Below, in pieces: positions 55,248 through 64,000 of a stretch of 64,000 nucleotides of DNA; the stretch's first letter is position 1; each line of letters begins with the position of its first letter. Source of the stretch: Circinella minor (Eukaryota; Mucoromycota; Mucoromycetes; Mucorales; Lichtheimiaceae); assembly GCA_016758965.1 (NCBI GenBank), contig JAEPRB010000191.1:1-64000 (forward strand), in the 5' to 3' direction. Made by a program: the position numbers and the translations under genes. The notes beneath the pieces were generated by a model that was not told where the DNA came from, did no database searches, and saw only the letters and a list, made by a program, of their open reading frames with translations.

Positions 55248-56808
55248 CAATTAATTCTGATTTTTTCAAACCAGTTTAGACTATACCTTCAACTCTTTCC
55301 AAAATTAGGGATCTAAAAAAATATTTAACAATTATAAATCTGTTGTAATATTAGGAATATATAAATTATCAATATCTGATTTAATAAATTATTCAAAATT
55401 TTTATCCAATTGTTCTTCAAGACTTAGTGGTTCTAAGTCTTGAATTTATGAAGAACCAATAAGACTTAAATTAGAAGTAATATTAGTTTTATCAAAATTA
55501 TTTGTATCTAATGGTAATTTTGATTTAGATCTCATAAATTCAATAAATTCATCTTTAGATAATTTTCTGCCTTTACCATCTTTATTCATATCATAAGCTA
55601 AGTTAATAAGTTCTAAAAACCCTTCTTGAGTTTTATGAGAATTAGATTGCATTAATTCACATGCTTTAGAGAAAATTTCAAAATGTGTTTTTTTCTCAGT
55701 TAATAATAAATAATTATTAAAATGAGGAATTACCTTATTAATGATATCATCTAAATTTTCTACTTGAAATCTACAAGAATTAGATTTTAAATCATAAACT
55801 TTTCCACAATTAAAATAACGAACTAATTCTTCTAAAACATTTCTACAAGAATTATCTTGAATTACTGTATATGAAGGAGTAACCCTACCATTACTTCTAA
55901 AACTAATAAAGAAACTTCCATCTCCATCAGTTAAACCCGATACAAAATCAGGATTAATGGGGGATAAATTAGGAATAGATAAATTCTCTAAATAAATTTC
56001 TTGGTCATATCCAATACTTTTTAATAGTTTTAATTTATTTTCTTCTGTTCTTAAAGATCCGATAGGATTCATACTATAACTAATATGAATAATTTTAGCT
56101 AATCCTTCTTTAGTTAAATGTTGTTTATTATCCATCATTTTAACTACTTGTTTAAACCTTAAGTAAGAATTTAATTTACCATCTCTTAATGGATATTCAT
56201 CAAATAATGGTAAAATTTTATTTTTAATTTGAGGTAAAGAATTAACTGAAAAATTTACATCCGACCTACTAGTATATACATAACCGACATCTAAATGTGT
56301 TTTTAGATATTCAAAAAAAGGCTTAGCACTAATATGTTGTGATAAAGAAAATTTAGGTTTTACTCTAAGCCCCAAAGTACTTTTTGTCGCTTTTTCAAGA
56401 GCAATATGGAAATTTCCATCAGCTTGAGTAAATCCGCTAATATAAGCGGATAATGATTTATTAGTAAACATGTTTTTCATAGTAACAGATTAAATTTAAC
56501 TATTCTAATATGGTTAGATGAATGTTTTAACAAAGCTAAGATATCATATTAGATTCCATAATTGGATGAAACAATAAGAGTGTCGACGTGTTACAATTGA
56601 ATTTCTATTCTTCAATGTCTCTCTTTTCAGATCAGTCGTTACGGGGTTATAATAAAGTATTATTGTCACCAATAATAAATAGTCAATATAGACTAATGTT
56701 TCTACTATTATTATAACTTCCCACGGTATTTCCATAGTTGTTAACCTTAGGATTCACCGTTATGAGTCGATAATACAATTATCGTCACCGATAATTTGGG
56801 CAAAATTC
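55248..56808 (-). mobile_element. rnl intron 1, group I in domain II
   Basis: Splits CAAGGGGT from GAAAGGCCAATC, near E. coli position 785. The endonuclease ORF occupies the middle. The 5' part (56550-56808) is structured, with complementary segments such as TCGGTGACGATAATTGTATT. Confidence 0.85.
55446..56480 (-). CDS. Two-motif LAGLIDADG homing endonuclease of rnl intron 1 (344 aa)
   Basis: Motifs YISGFTQADGNFHI (about 13-26) and FVSGLTDGDGSFFI (about 178-191), with FSLSQHISAK and FQVENLDDI in the usual places. ATG start, no TGA, no GC insert. Full length. A short plus-strand stretch just upstream (56499-56541) resembles the start of cox1. Confidence 0.92.
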   Translation of the reverse strand: MKNMFTNKSLSAYISGFTQADGNFHIALEKATKSTLGLRVKPKFSLSQHISAKPFFEYLKTHLDVGYVYTSRSDVNFSVNSLPQIKNKILPLFDEYPLRDGKLNSYLRFKQVVKMMDNKQHLTKEGLAKIIHISYSMNPIGSLRTEENKLKLLKSIGYDQEIYLENLSIPNLSPINPDFVSGLTDGDGSFFISFRSNGRVTPSYTVIQDNSCRNVLEELVRYFNCGKVYDLKSNSCRFQVENLDDIINKVIPHFNNYLLLTEKKTHFEIFSKACELMQSNSHKTQEGFLELINLAYDMNKDGKGRKLSKDEFIEFMRSKSKLPLDTNNFDKTNITSNLSLIGSS

Positions 56809-57619
56809 ACCCCTTGACACAACTCATCCAAGCCTATTGCCACAGGCACTGGTTCGGTCCTTAATAACCTGGTCATATCAAGATCACTTGGTTTCGGGTC
56901 TAATCCATGGTACTTACCCATTAAACGTAGTCGCTTTCGCTAAGTATTTCTACTTGCACCATAGATTAACTCGCTGACCCATTATGCAAAAGGTACGCAG
57001 TTATTTTGTATTTAAACAATAATTCCTGCTGCTTATAGAACTACCGGTTCAGGATCTTTTCACCAGTTATCTACTTACTTTTCAACTTTCCCTCACGGTA
57101 CTCTTCACTATCGCTCAATACATCATATTTAGCCTTAGAGGATGGTTCCCCTATCTTCAGACAAGTTATCTCTCATCCTACTTACTACTTTTCTAATTTC
57201 TATTATTACGGGACTTTCACCCTCTATGGTTTGTCATTCCAAACAAATTATAATCGAAGTTTAGAAAATAGGCTAATCCGCTTTCGCTCACCACTACTAA
57301 CGGAATCTCGGTTGATTTCTTTTCCTTCTACTACTTAGATGTTTCAGTTCGTAGAGTAATTATTATTATGGTTTCCCTTAGGAACATCGTAATTATTAAA
57401 TCATTCATTACGATTTTTGGTATAAACTACCTCCTTTGGATGTATTGGCTAGTCATTCCCGATAGTCCCTTTTTCATCTTAGTAATACATTACATATCAT
57501 TATTGGATACTTATTTTATTTGTTTATTTATTAAATTGAACTTATGTATTAATAAAAATTATGTATTTTAATTTAATCATTTTACAAATTATATATTATC
57601 CGTTTTATTGGTTTTACTT

Positions 57620-57735
57620 ATAAGTAATATAATAAATATAATTATAATATAAGAAACTGAATTATAATATAAGAAACTGAATTATAATAAGATATAGTTT
57701 AATTGGTAAAATATTGGAATTGCGGATCCTCTAAT
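57620..57735 (+). other. Short duplication and a tRNA-like 5' half
   Basis: ATTATAATATAAGAAACTGA occurs twice (57640-57681). Next comes AGATATAGTTTAATTGGTAA with AATATTGG, like the acceptor and D arm of a tRNA, but no T arm or closing acceptor strand follows. Probably a tRNA remnant. The rest of 57736-58069 is AT-rich with GC hairpins at 57912-57935 and 57980-58006 and no gene. Confidence 0.35.
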
Positions 57736-58069
57736 ACTTTTTAAAAACTTTGTAATTCATGTAACTCATATTACTACTTTATTTATTTTTAAATTAGAAC
57801 CCTTAATTTTAAGGTCATTTTATATAAAATTATATATTTAGGGTTTAATAAAATGGTCTTTTCTAAACTTTGGGGTAATTATATTCTTAATTAAAGATAG
57901 ATTTAAGAGGTAGGCCCTTGGGCCAGAGCAGACTCTCTAATCTTAAATTTAGAGTCCAGAAATAAATCTTAAAGACTTAGCCCGGGAGAGTCCTTTCCCC
58001 CGGGCTAAAAAATTAAGGAGACCTTTATTTTTTGTAATTCTTTATATTTGATAATAAATAAAAACATTA

Positions 58070-58142
58070 CTGGGCTGGGAAGGCTCGAACTCCCATTAGC
58101 CAATATCAAAAATTGGTGACTTACCAATTAGTCAACAGCCCA
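58070..58142 (-). tRNA. trnQ(uug): tRNA-Gln (UUG)
   Basis: Acceptor TGGGCTG/CAGCCCA; anticodon stem CCAAT/ATTGG with loop TTTTGAT (anticodon TTG); T loop TTCGAGC; discriminator G. Confidence 0.94.
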
Positions 58143-58337
58143 TTATTTATTATTTCTATTACTTATATTTTTAATATTACTATAATAAATAATAATTAAT
58201 TTTAGAATTAATTATTATTTCTTTAGAAGGATAGAAGATAAAAAGTAGTAGTAAAAAATATATATATATAAATTATTTATAAATAATTTATATATAAACA
58301 ATTTATTTATAAGTAAGATAGTTTAATACTAAAATAA

Positions 58338-58410
58338 GTTGGTTTGGCTTAATTGGTAAAGCACTCGATTTGTAATCGAGGTAATAGTAGTTCGAGTCTA
58401 CTAACCAGCA
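58338..58410 (+). tRNA. trnT(ugu): tRNA-Thr (UGU)
   Basis: Acceptor GTTGGTT/AACCAGC; D arm GCTT/AAGC; anticodon stem CTCGA/TCGAG with loop TTTGTAA (anticodon TGT); T arm AGTAG/CTACT. Confidence 0.95.
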
Positions 58411-58635
58411 TACTATTTTATAATACTAATAAATTATATTTATAATATACATAAATACCTTTGTATTATTTTGTAAATTAATTTTAAATTTATTGGAATA
58501 ATAATAATCATTATTTAATTTACACTTTAATTTAAATTAAAATAATTAAATACATTAAATAAATTAAACTCACTATTTAAATGATTTTATTAATAATGAA
58601 TGTTTATTCAAAACTCTTTAGAGGGTTTACAAAAT

Positions 58636-58731
58636 TTAACTCTTCTTAATTTTTAATAAAATTTTATTCAATAAGTAAAGGATAAATAGAACAATCGCTA
58701 AAATTATGGTTAATATTCCAAATGAAATCAT
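58636..58731 (-). CDS. Possible 31-residue membrane peptide
   Basis: ATG 58731 to TAA 58636 gives one hydrophobic helix (SFGILTIILAIVLFILYLL) and a Lys-rich end (NKILLKIKKS). No match to atp8 (which begins MPQ and is longer). Could be a small protein, or the remains of the last helix of a cassette ORF. Confidence 0.3.
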   Translation of the reverse strand: MISFGILTIILAIVLFILYLLNKILLKIKKS

Positions 58732-59129
58732 TACTTACTTAACAACTTAATTAGAAAAATAATTCAGGAAAACTATTTTCCTTACAAGTGGAATATAAAA
58801 TATTTAATTTACAAAATATTAGATTTGATAAGATTAATCTTTTACTTTCTTTTTAATTTTATCCCCCGGCGGTGCCAGCCCCGGGGGATAAAATTTTGAA
58901 ATAAAGGATTTTACTATAGGTTAAATTTATTTAATAAAACAATAGAAATTATACAATTTCATATAAATATTAACTAAAGATAATTAGAGTTAATTGAAAT
59001 AAAATTAAATAAGTAATAATCATAATAATGTTATTACTTAAAATAACTAAATATTATTTTGTAAATATTTTATCATGATAAAAATTTAAGAGATTCTTTA
59101 TAAGATTAAATATAATTATTATCTATTAT

Positions 59130-59258
59130 AATTATATATTACCATACGCGTGCCCACCTTTTCCCCGTAAATTTACTAAATATAAGAAGATCATAGTAAA
59201 TTTATATATTAAGCAAACAATATAATTTTTAAATTATATTAATTGATTAATAGACCAA
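59130..59258. repeat. Dispersed repeat with an 11-bp palindromic stem, copy 2
   Basis: Same as 38600-38735: ACGCGTGCCCACC, TAAATTTACTA, 13-nt loop, TAGTAAATTTA. About 125 nt beyond the nad1 stop on the nad1-coding strand, so it may lie in the nad1 3' untranslated region. Confidence 0.75.
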
Positions 59259-59383
59259 ATACTTTGTATTTATTAAAAATTATATTAATTTTTAACTTAT
59301 AATTCTCTTTTTTATAAAAAATCTATGTATTAAGAACTTTAAGATATGGGAGAGGGGTGGAAATTTGTTTTTAAATTAGAAAA

Positions 59384-62300
59384 TTAAGCGATTTCAAACG
59401 CCATTAATACACAAGGTACTAAGATAATTAATCCTAGTCCTAGAGGTAACATTCCAGTCCAAGTGAAAGACATTAATTGGTCATATCTTAGTCTAGGGAA
59501 ACTTGCTCTACTATAACACTATTTATTTAATTACAGTGAATAGGACTTTCTCTTCATTATTAAATAATGATTAGCATAAAGTCTCTGAGGAATTATAATG
59601 TTTCCTGCTGATTATCCTATATCATAAATTATTACTAATAAAGTATTATAATATTTAAGGATTTTCCAGCATATGGCTAATATTTAAAATTATTACTTAA
59701 TATTGAATAATAATTTAGAGCTAGAAGCAACCCAAATATAAATAAAGATAATTAAACAAGTTTTAAGACCTAGACTTAATCCTTCAAATGATACAAATGT
59801 AGGATTTTCAATTGATACAAAAGGAACTAAATATCCTCCTAAAAATAAAATGCTTACTAAAGTAGACATTAAAATAATAGAAGCATATTCTCCTAAGAAG
59901 AACATTACAAAAGGTACACTAGAGTGTTCTGTAAAGAAACCAGCTACTAACTCAGATTCCTAAATTCATTACTTAATTGATTTAGGCACTAATTTGAAGT
60001 AATATTGATTATTTAATAATTTTCCTTACCCCTGCCGGGATGGTCCTTGGGTCGTGTCTTGGCGGGCCTGATTTAATATAATGACCTATAATTGTTTTAT
60101 AAATTCTTACTTAGTTTACAGTTAATACTGCATTAATGAAATAAATAACCAGATTATTATCTTTATCATAAACTTAAATTACACCTTTACTCATAGAAAC
60201 TAAAATAAAATATTTCTATTTTTCAGATACAACAATATCATATCGATTATTATTTTCACCTTTAAATACTATACTAATTTTATATTTTGCAGATTCAGAA
60301 TATTTAGCACCAAACATTGGATGTTTATCTTTTTGTATTCTAAATATTATTTTAGTCGGGAGAAGATTTTCCTTGGCCTAGGCCAGAGTCAGCGGTGCAG
60401 CCGCTGGCCGGGCTAAAGTTTCTTCAGTATGCTATATCCAATTATAGAAGTAGCAAAGGGTCGGCTCCCGGGATTATAATTTAAAATTTAATAAAAATTC
60501 CGGTTTAAAAAATTAAATATATAGAATTTCTAAATTAATTAAACTTAAAATTAATTAATTATTTTTAGCAAAAGGATGTAATACAGTTTTACCATTTGAA
60601 TAAAATTCAAATATAATAAAGTTAAATTATAATAATCCATATTTTTAATTAAACATTCTAATTGTACATTAAATTTATAATTTTTTAAGTATTCTGGCCG
60701 GAGGCCAAAATCACAGACCTAAAGGGCCAATGTTCTTTAAATCTTTTAACAAAATCTTGTGCGCAACCTATATAAATTTGATTAGTTTCCTTATTAAATA
60801 CACCATAAAATCAGATTTATTTTTAAGTTCAGTTTCAATTTGTGTTATCATTTTAATCCCCGGGCCGCCGAAGGCGGCCCCGGGGATTAGATAAATTATT
60901 AAAAATTTTAATAGGTTTAAGCATTATTTCAGTAACATTAAATGGAATACAAAATGCTAAACTTAAAAATTGTTAAATTCAATGTTATTATAATAATTAA
61001 TAACCAATTGAATAATAAAAAAAAATTTTTCTAATTAGAAAAAAATTTTTTTTATTATTACTTCGGCCCGCGCGCAGCGCGCCTTGGGTATCGTCGGTAA
61101 CATCAGGACAAGACTTTATAATTATTTTACTATATTTTACGAATTTTTTTTTTTTACTTTAATTTTAATTTTTTTTTTAATTTAGGTTAATAAAAAATGA
61201 ATTTAATGGATTTCCTCTTAATCGTAATTATACGATTCATCACATAAAATCTCTGAGGACAGGTTCTAAATATGTCCTGCTGATTATCTAATTAATAGAA
61301 TTATAACCTCTAAGGTATCTATAAATATAAAGAATTTCCAGCATATAGTGATGTTTAAAGAGGCCAAATCTTAATAGCAGGTTTTAGCCTCTGGTAAATC
61401 AAATGGAGCTCTATTAGTTTCAGCAATTGCTGAAATTAAGAACATTAAAGATAACGGTAATAATGGAATAATATCGTCTCTTAAACATTGATAGATAATA
61501 TTAATTGATTGTTATAAACTCAACTTATATAACATAGAAGGATGCATATGAGAAATAACTAAAGATTTTAATGTATTTATTGATTTATTATAAATAAAAA
61601 TTCTTGCACCGGGGGTGCAGACCCGAAGGTGCGAGCCCCTCGGGCTTGGTTGATTATTTTTCATATGAATAGAACATTTTAATTCAAATTTATTCATTAA
61701 AACTTTAATTAATAATTCTACTTCTTGTAAAGTAAAACCATAAGTATTTAAATGAAGTCCATTATTCATTTTTGATCCATCATCTATAATCCAATAGGCT
61801 AATCCTACAGGAGTTAATAAATCTTCAATATTTTTAGGCCCCGGGGGCGAACCCAGCCCCTGAGGGCCAGGGTCCGCCTGGGCGGGCCCGGGGACAATTT
61901 TAATGTTGTTTAAATAAAAAATATTTCTATATTCATTAAAACAAGCCCCGGGGCCCAGTGGGCCCCGGGGTATCCTAAGGGCGGCTCAGCCGCCCCGTGG
62001 AAGGTAAAGAAATAGTTAAGAAAGTTAAAGATTTACTAGGCTTTTTAGTTATTAAATGTACTTGTGATCCTTCAATAACATTAAAATCCACAGTACAATA
62101 TTTTTTAAAGAAATCAAATACATGATAAAAATAAGTTTCATGTTTAATACTCTGTGTAAATCTTAATCTACTATTCCCTGTTGAAAGTCGTTGTTGAATA
62201 TGAGCATCTCCTAATAATAGTCCCCGGGCCGCCCTGAAGGGCGGCCGGGTCCTACTAATACTTCTTTTTCTTTATTTGTTAAACAGATTTTTTCTCGTTC

Positions 62301-64000
62301 TTTTTTTATTTAATCTTTTTACACCTTTAGTAGATGTAGATAAAGAATGTTTGTGAGAAAATTTCAAAGTCCCGGGGGGCCGGAACGGCCACCCGGCGCC
62401 CCCGGTAGTATTAGATTTACTTAAATTGTAATTTAATACAACTAAATTAGTCATATAAACTAAATCAAGAGATAAATCATTATAGAACAAATGATAATTA
62501 ATATTATCTATCTTAAGGTGAATTAAATTCACACAAATTAGTTTAAGATTGGACTTTATCTTCATCATCCAAAAATATTTAGCCTCCGGGCGGACCCCGA
62601 CCTGGAGGCCAGGGTCCGCCTAAAAATAAATTTTTTATTTTAAATATCCGTAAGCGGATATTTAAAACTCGCGGGCCCGGGATGATATTTTGCATGAAGT
62701 CTCTGAGGAATTTTTATATCCTGCTGATTATCCAATACTGTAAATTGTAACCAATAAGGTATTACAGTCTCTAAGGATTTTCCAGCATATAGCAAAATTG
62801 AATTAGAATTTAAGATTCCCGCCCCTCAGGGCTGGAATCCAGGGAGGTTTCCTCCCGGGATTCTAAAGGCATATTAATACCATACATTAATTTGAGCTTG
62901 AATAATATCAATGATATTAAGTGATCCGGCTAATAATACTGTAGTTAAAATAATTAATCCCATTACTACTTCATAACTAACCATTTGAGCTGTACTTCGT
63001 AATCCTCCTAAGAATGCCCATTTAGAATTAGCTGCCCAACCTGCAAAAATAGTACCATATACTCCTAAAGAAGAAACAGCTAATAGATATAAAATACCTA
63101 AACTAAGATCTGCTAATGTTAATCCTACTCCAAAAGGAATTACTCCCCATCCTAATAAACTAGTAATTAGAGTAATTAATGGAGCAAATACGAATAAAGC
63201 TTTATTAGAATGAGCAGGAAGTACACATTCTTTAACAAATAGTTTTACTGCATCTGCAACATTTACTCAAAGAATAATGTTGTTATAACTTTAAATTAGT
63301 TTATCTTCATATAAAAATATAGTATTTATTTATTATTAAGAGGTTTACTATATAGAAGATAACCTTTAAAAGGTTTTCCTGAATCTAAATATTTAATAAC
63401 GGATTTGTAAGAAATTCCAATAGCTTTCGCAGTTTGTCTCTTACTTAAAATCGGTGTTTTATTGAATAACTCTTTTGAATCCCGGGCCGCGCAGTTTAAA
63501 AATTTATTTATTTTTAAATAAAAAATGTTAATTTTTAGCGGCCCTGGATCCCGTCCCGGCGCCGCCGGGGCGGAATCTTCATAATAAACCCAAACAGGAT
63601 CAGAATTTACTAATGCTGCCGCATCTAATGTTGCTTTAGGCAAGGATTTATTATAAAATACATTATTGTCACCTTTGTGGGATAAACTCATTTTTAATTT
63701 AGTTTCGAGGCGGCCACAGGCCGCCTTGAAACATCCCCCCGGGACGTTTCTACTGAATGTGTTTTACCTGTTAAAGTATTGCTAACTTGTTTTTTAGTTT
63801 GAGGCGGCCACAGGCCGCCTTGAAACATCCCCACGGGACGTTTCTTCAGAATGAGATTTAACTCTAAGCATCTCTTCTGAATAATATAAAATATTGAGTA
63901 AAGGTCCCGGCCCGGAGTTTAAAAAGTTATTTTTAAATAAAAATTTTAATTTTTAGGGCCTTGGACCCAGGAGGCGGAGCTTCGCTCCGCCCCCGGGGTC
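59384..64000 (-). CDS. nad1: NADH dehydrogenase subunit 1, last four exons (5' part beyond the window)
   Basis: Membrane subunit of complex I at the quinone site. Exons on the minus strand: 63259-62879, 61474-61386, 59959-59730 and 59510-59384. The frame is continuous. Diagnostic segments: [74 protein letters not shown], ending LMAFEIA. All Trp codons are TGG. The start and first exon(s) lie to the right of the window, beyond an intron that begins or continues past 64000. Confidence 0.94.
59511..59729 (-). mobile_element. nad1 intron, ORF-less group I (219 nt)
   Basis: Between IWV and RASFPR. Minus strand: AGCCATATGCTGGAAAATCC, GGATAATCAGCAGGAAACAT, CCTCAGAGACTTTATGC. The smallest intron in the window. 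Confidence 0.9.
59960..61385 (-). mobile_element. nad1 intron (group I) with a decayed GIY-YIG ORF
   Basis: Between DLPEA and ESELVAG. Core near 61240-61365 on the minus strand: CACTATATGCTGGAAATTC, GATAATCAGCAGGACATA, CCTCAGAGATTTTATGTG. Several GC clusters (60033-60070, 60360-60420, 60858-60890, 61066-61090). Confidence 0.88.
60140..60860 (-). pseudogene. Decayed GIY-YIG homing endonuclease in nad1
   Basis: Minus-strand pieces: [15 protein letters not shown], then after a frame shift [20 protein letters not shown] (GIY-YIG motif region), a GC-interrupted stretch, KKYGL, and later [17 protein letters not shown] (NUMOD3) and [15 protein letters not shown] (NUMOD1). Stops and GC inserts separate them. 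Confidence 0.65.
61475..62878 (-). mobile_element. nad1 intron (group I) with a decayed LAGLIDADG_2 ORF
   Basis: Between VW and YIIPLLPLS. The 5' core (62690-62800) is nearly identical to that of atp9 intron 1. GC clusters at 62582-62625, 62370-62405, 62220-62250, 61944-62004, 61836-61897 and 61605-61645. Confidence 0.88.
61512..62568 (-). pseudogene. LAGLIDADG_2-type homing endonuclease, broken by GC clusters
   Basis: Minus-strand pieces: [14 protein letters not shown] (from 62568), [55 protein letters not shown], a GC-interrupted middle, then [36 protein letters not shown] and [11 protein letters not shown]. Same family and order as the nad5 intron 2 pseudogene. Two GC clusters (61944-62004 and 61836-61897) are reverse complements of 7676-7732 and 7781-7841 and fall at matching points of the protein. 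Confidence 0.8.
63260..64000 (-). mobile_element. nad1 intron (group I, partial) with GIY-YIG/NUMOD ORF
   Basis: Ends in G63260 before TTGCAGATGCA and continues past the right edge. Contains three GC or AT hairpin elements (63482-63575, 63700-63750, 63908-64000) and a duplicated GAGGCGGCCACAGGCCGCC unit at 63706-63753 and 63800-63847. Confidence 0.75.
63326..64000 (-). pseudogene. GIY-YIG-type endonuclease C-terminal part with GC inserts (partial)
   Basis: The last 121 codons read from ATG 63691 ([19 protein letters not shown]) to TAA 63326 with a GC/AT hairpin kept in frame. The end, [20 protein letters not shown] with [14 protein letters not shown], is a NUMOD1/helix-turn-helix. Upstream pieces HSEE and [11 protein letters not shown] are NUMOD3-like but interrupted by the duplicated GC unit. 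The GIY-YIG domain would lie beyond 64000. Confidence 0.6.

Larger units (their letters stand above)
52110..57495 (-). rRNA. rnl: Large-subunit rRNA with three group I introns
   Basis: Read on the minus strand. Near the 5' end are GGAATGACTAGCC and CATCCAAAGGAGG (bacterial 23S start region), GAACTGAAACATCTAAGTAG, GAAAAGAAATCAACCGAGAT, GGAGATAGCTGG, AACTATAACGATCCTCAGGT and CGTGCATGAATGG. Near the 3' end are GGCTGTTCGCCGAGTAAAGT, ACGTCGTGAGACAGTACGGT and AGTACGAGAGGACCGAGTGG (sarcin-ricin region upstream). Introns: 55248-56808, 53309-54122 and 52449-52687. A GC cluster (54428-54473) is inserted in a variable part. End positions are approximate. Confidence 0.95.

Noticed and set aside
52627..55316. 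Short plus-strand frames across rnl (for example near 52627, 54694, 55107)
   Set aside because: They lie antisense to conserved rRNA sequence.
57368..57571. 67-codon frame at the rnl 5' end
   Set aside because: Antisense to the rRNA 5' domain; no protein similarity.
58636..58731. Assignment of the small minus-strand peptide as atp8
   Set aside because: It lacks the MPQ start and the typical length; only a single hydrophobic helix with a basic end is visible.

Overview
The window is fungal mitochondrial DNA: very AT-rich, carrying nad4L, nad5, cox1, atp9, most of nad1, the complete large rRNA gene, the 5' part of the small rRNA gene, 18 tRNA genes and a bacterial-style RNase P RNA gene, with group I and group II introns in most protein genes and in rnl. 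A mitochondrial rnpB, cox1 residues of the type seen in early-diverging fungi, and many GC-rich palindromes fit a zygomycete-grade or similar fungus with an enlarged mitogenome. The lineage is an inference.

Layout. 1-370: rns 5' part (minus). 452-2969: GC cluster, then trnK, trnW, trnI, trnS, trnF. 2970-4785: repeats and a decayed ORF. 4786-11254: nad4L overlapping nad5 (5 exons, 4 group I introns). 11255-15283: a foreign island on the minus strand with three membrane-protein reading frames, trnN and a truncated superfamily 3 (phage/plasmid P4/D5-like) primase-helicase. 15367-31305: cox1 (10 exons, 9 introns; 528 aa after splicing). 31306-38740: more membrane ORFs, an inverted partial copy of cox1, trnM, trnL, trnC. 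39447-42549: trnY, trnM, rnpB, a broken cox2 3' fragment, trnS, trnV, trnH, trnR. 43044-51094: a serial array of membrane ORFs alternating with copies of the atp9 3' end, closing with the intact three-intron atp9. 51559-57495: trnG and rnl with three group I introns. 58070-64000: trnQ, trnT and nad1 (minus), which leaves the window at the right.

The most striking content is a multi-copy family of hydrophobic proteins of unknown function. Members share an architecture: an N-terminal membrane segment, often followed by a short YC-G-(D/E)E-like motif; a variable central part; and a C-terminal pair of membrane helices separated by a basic loop (for example EEKDWxKSRxxLLKL). About a dozen intact or decayed copies sit inside cox1 introns, fused in frame to cox1 exons, downstream of nad5 and cox1, and in an array at the atp9 3' end where each is followed by a duplicated atp9 tail. 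They look like mobile cassettes that insert at intron or gene-end sites and carry or leave host-gene ends.

The code looks mixed. Every Trp I read in the core genes is TGG and the only tRNA-Trp seen has anticodon CCA, while several intron endonuclease ORFs and island ORFs contain in-frame TGA where Trp is expected. GC-rich palindromes have invaded spacers, rnl, intron ORFs (in frame or frame-breaking) and each other. Exon borders were placed by continuity of the encoded protein together with the group I rule (exon ending in T, intron ending in G).
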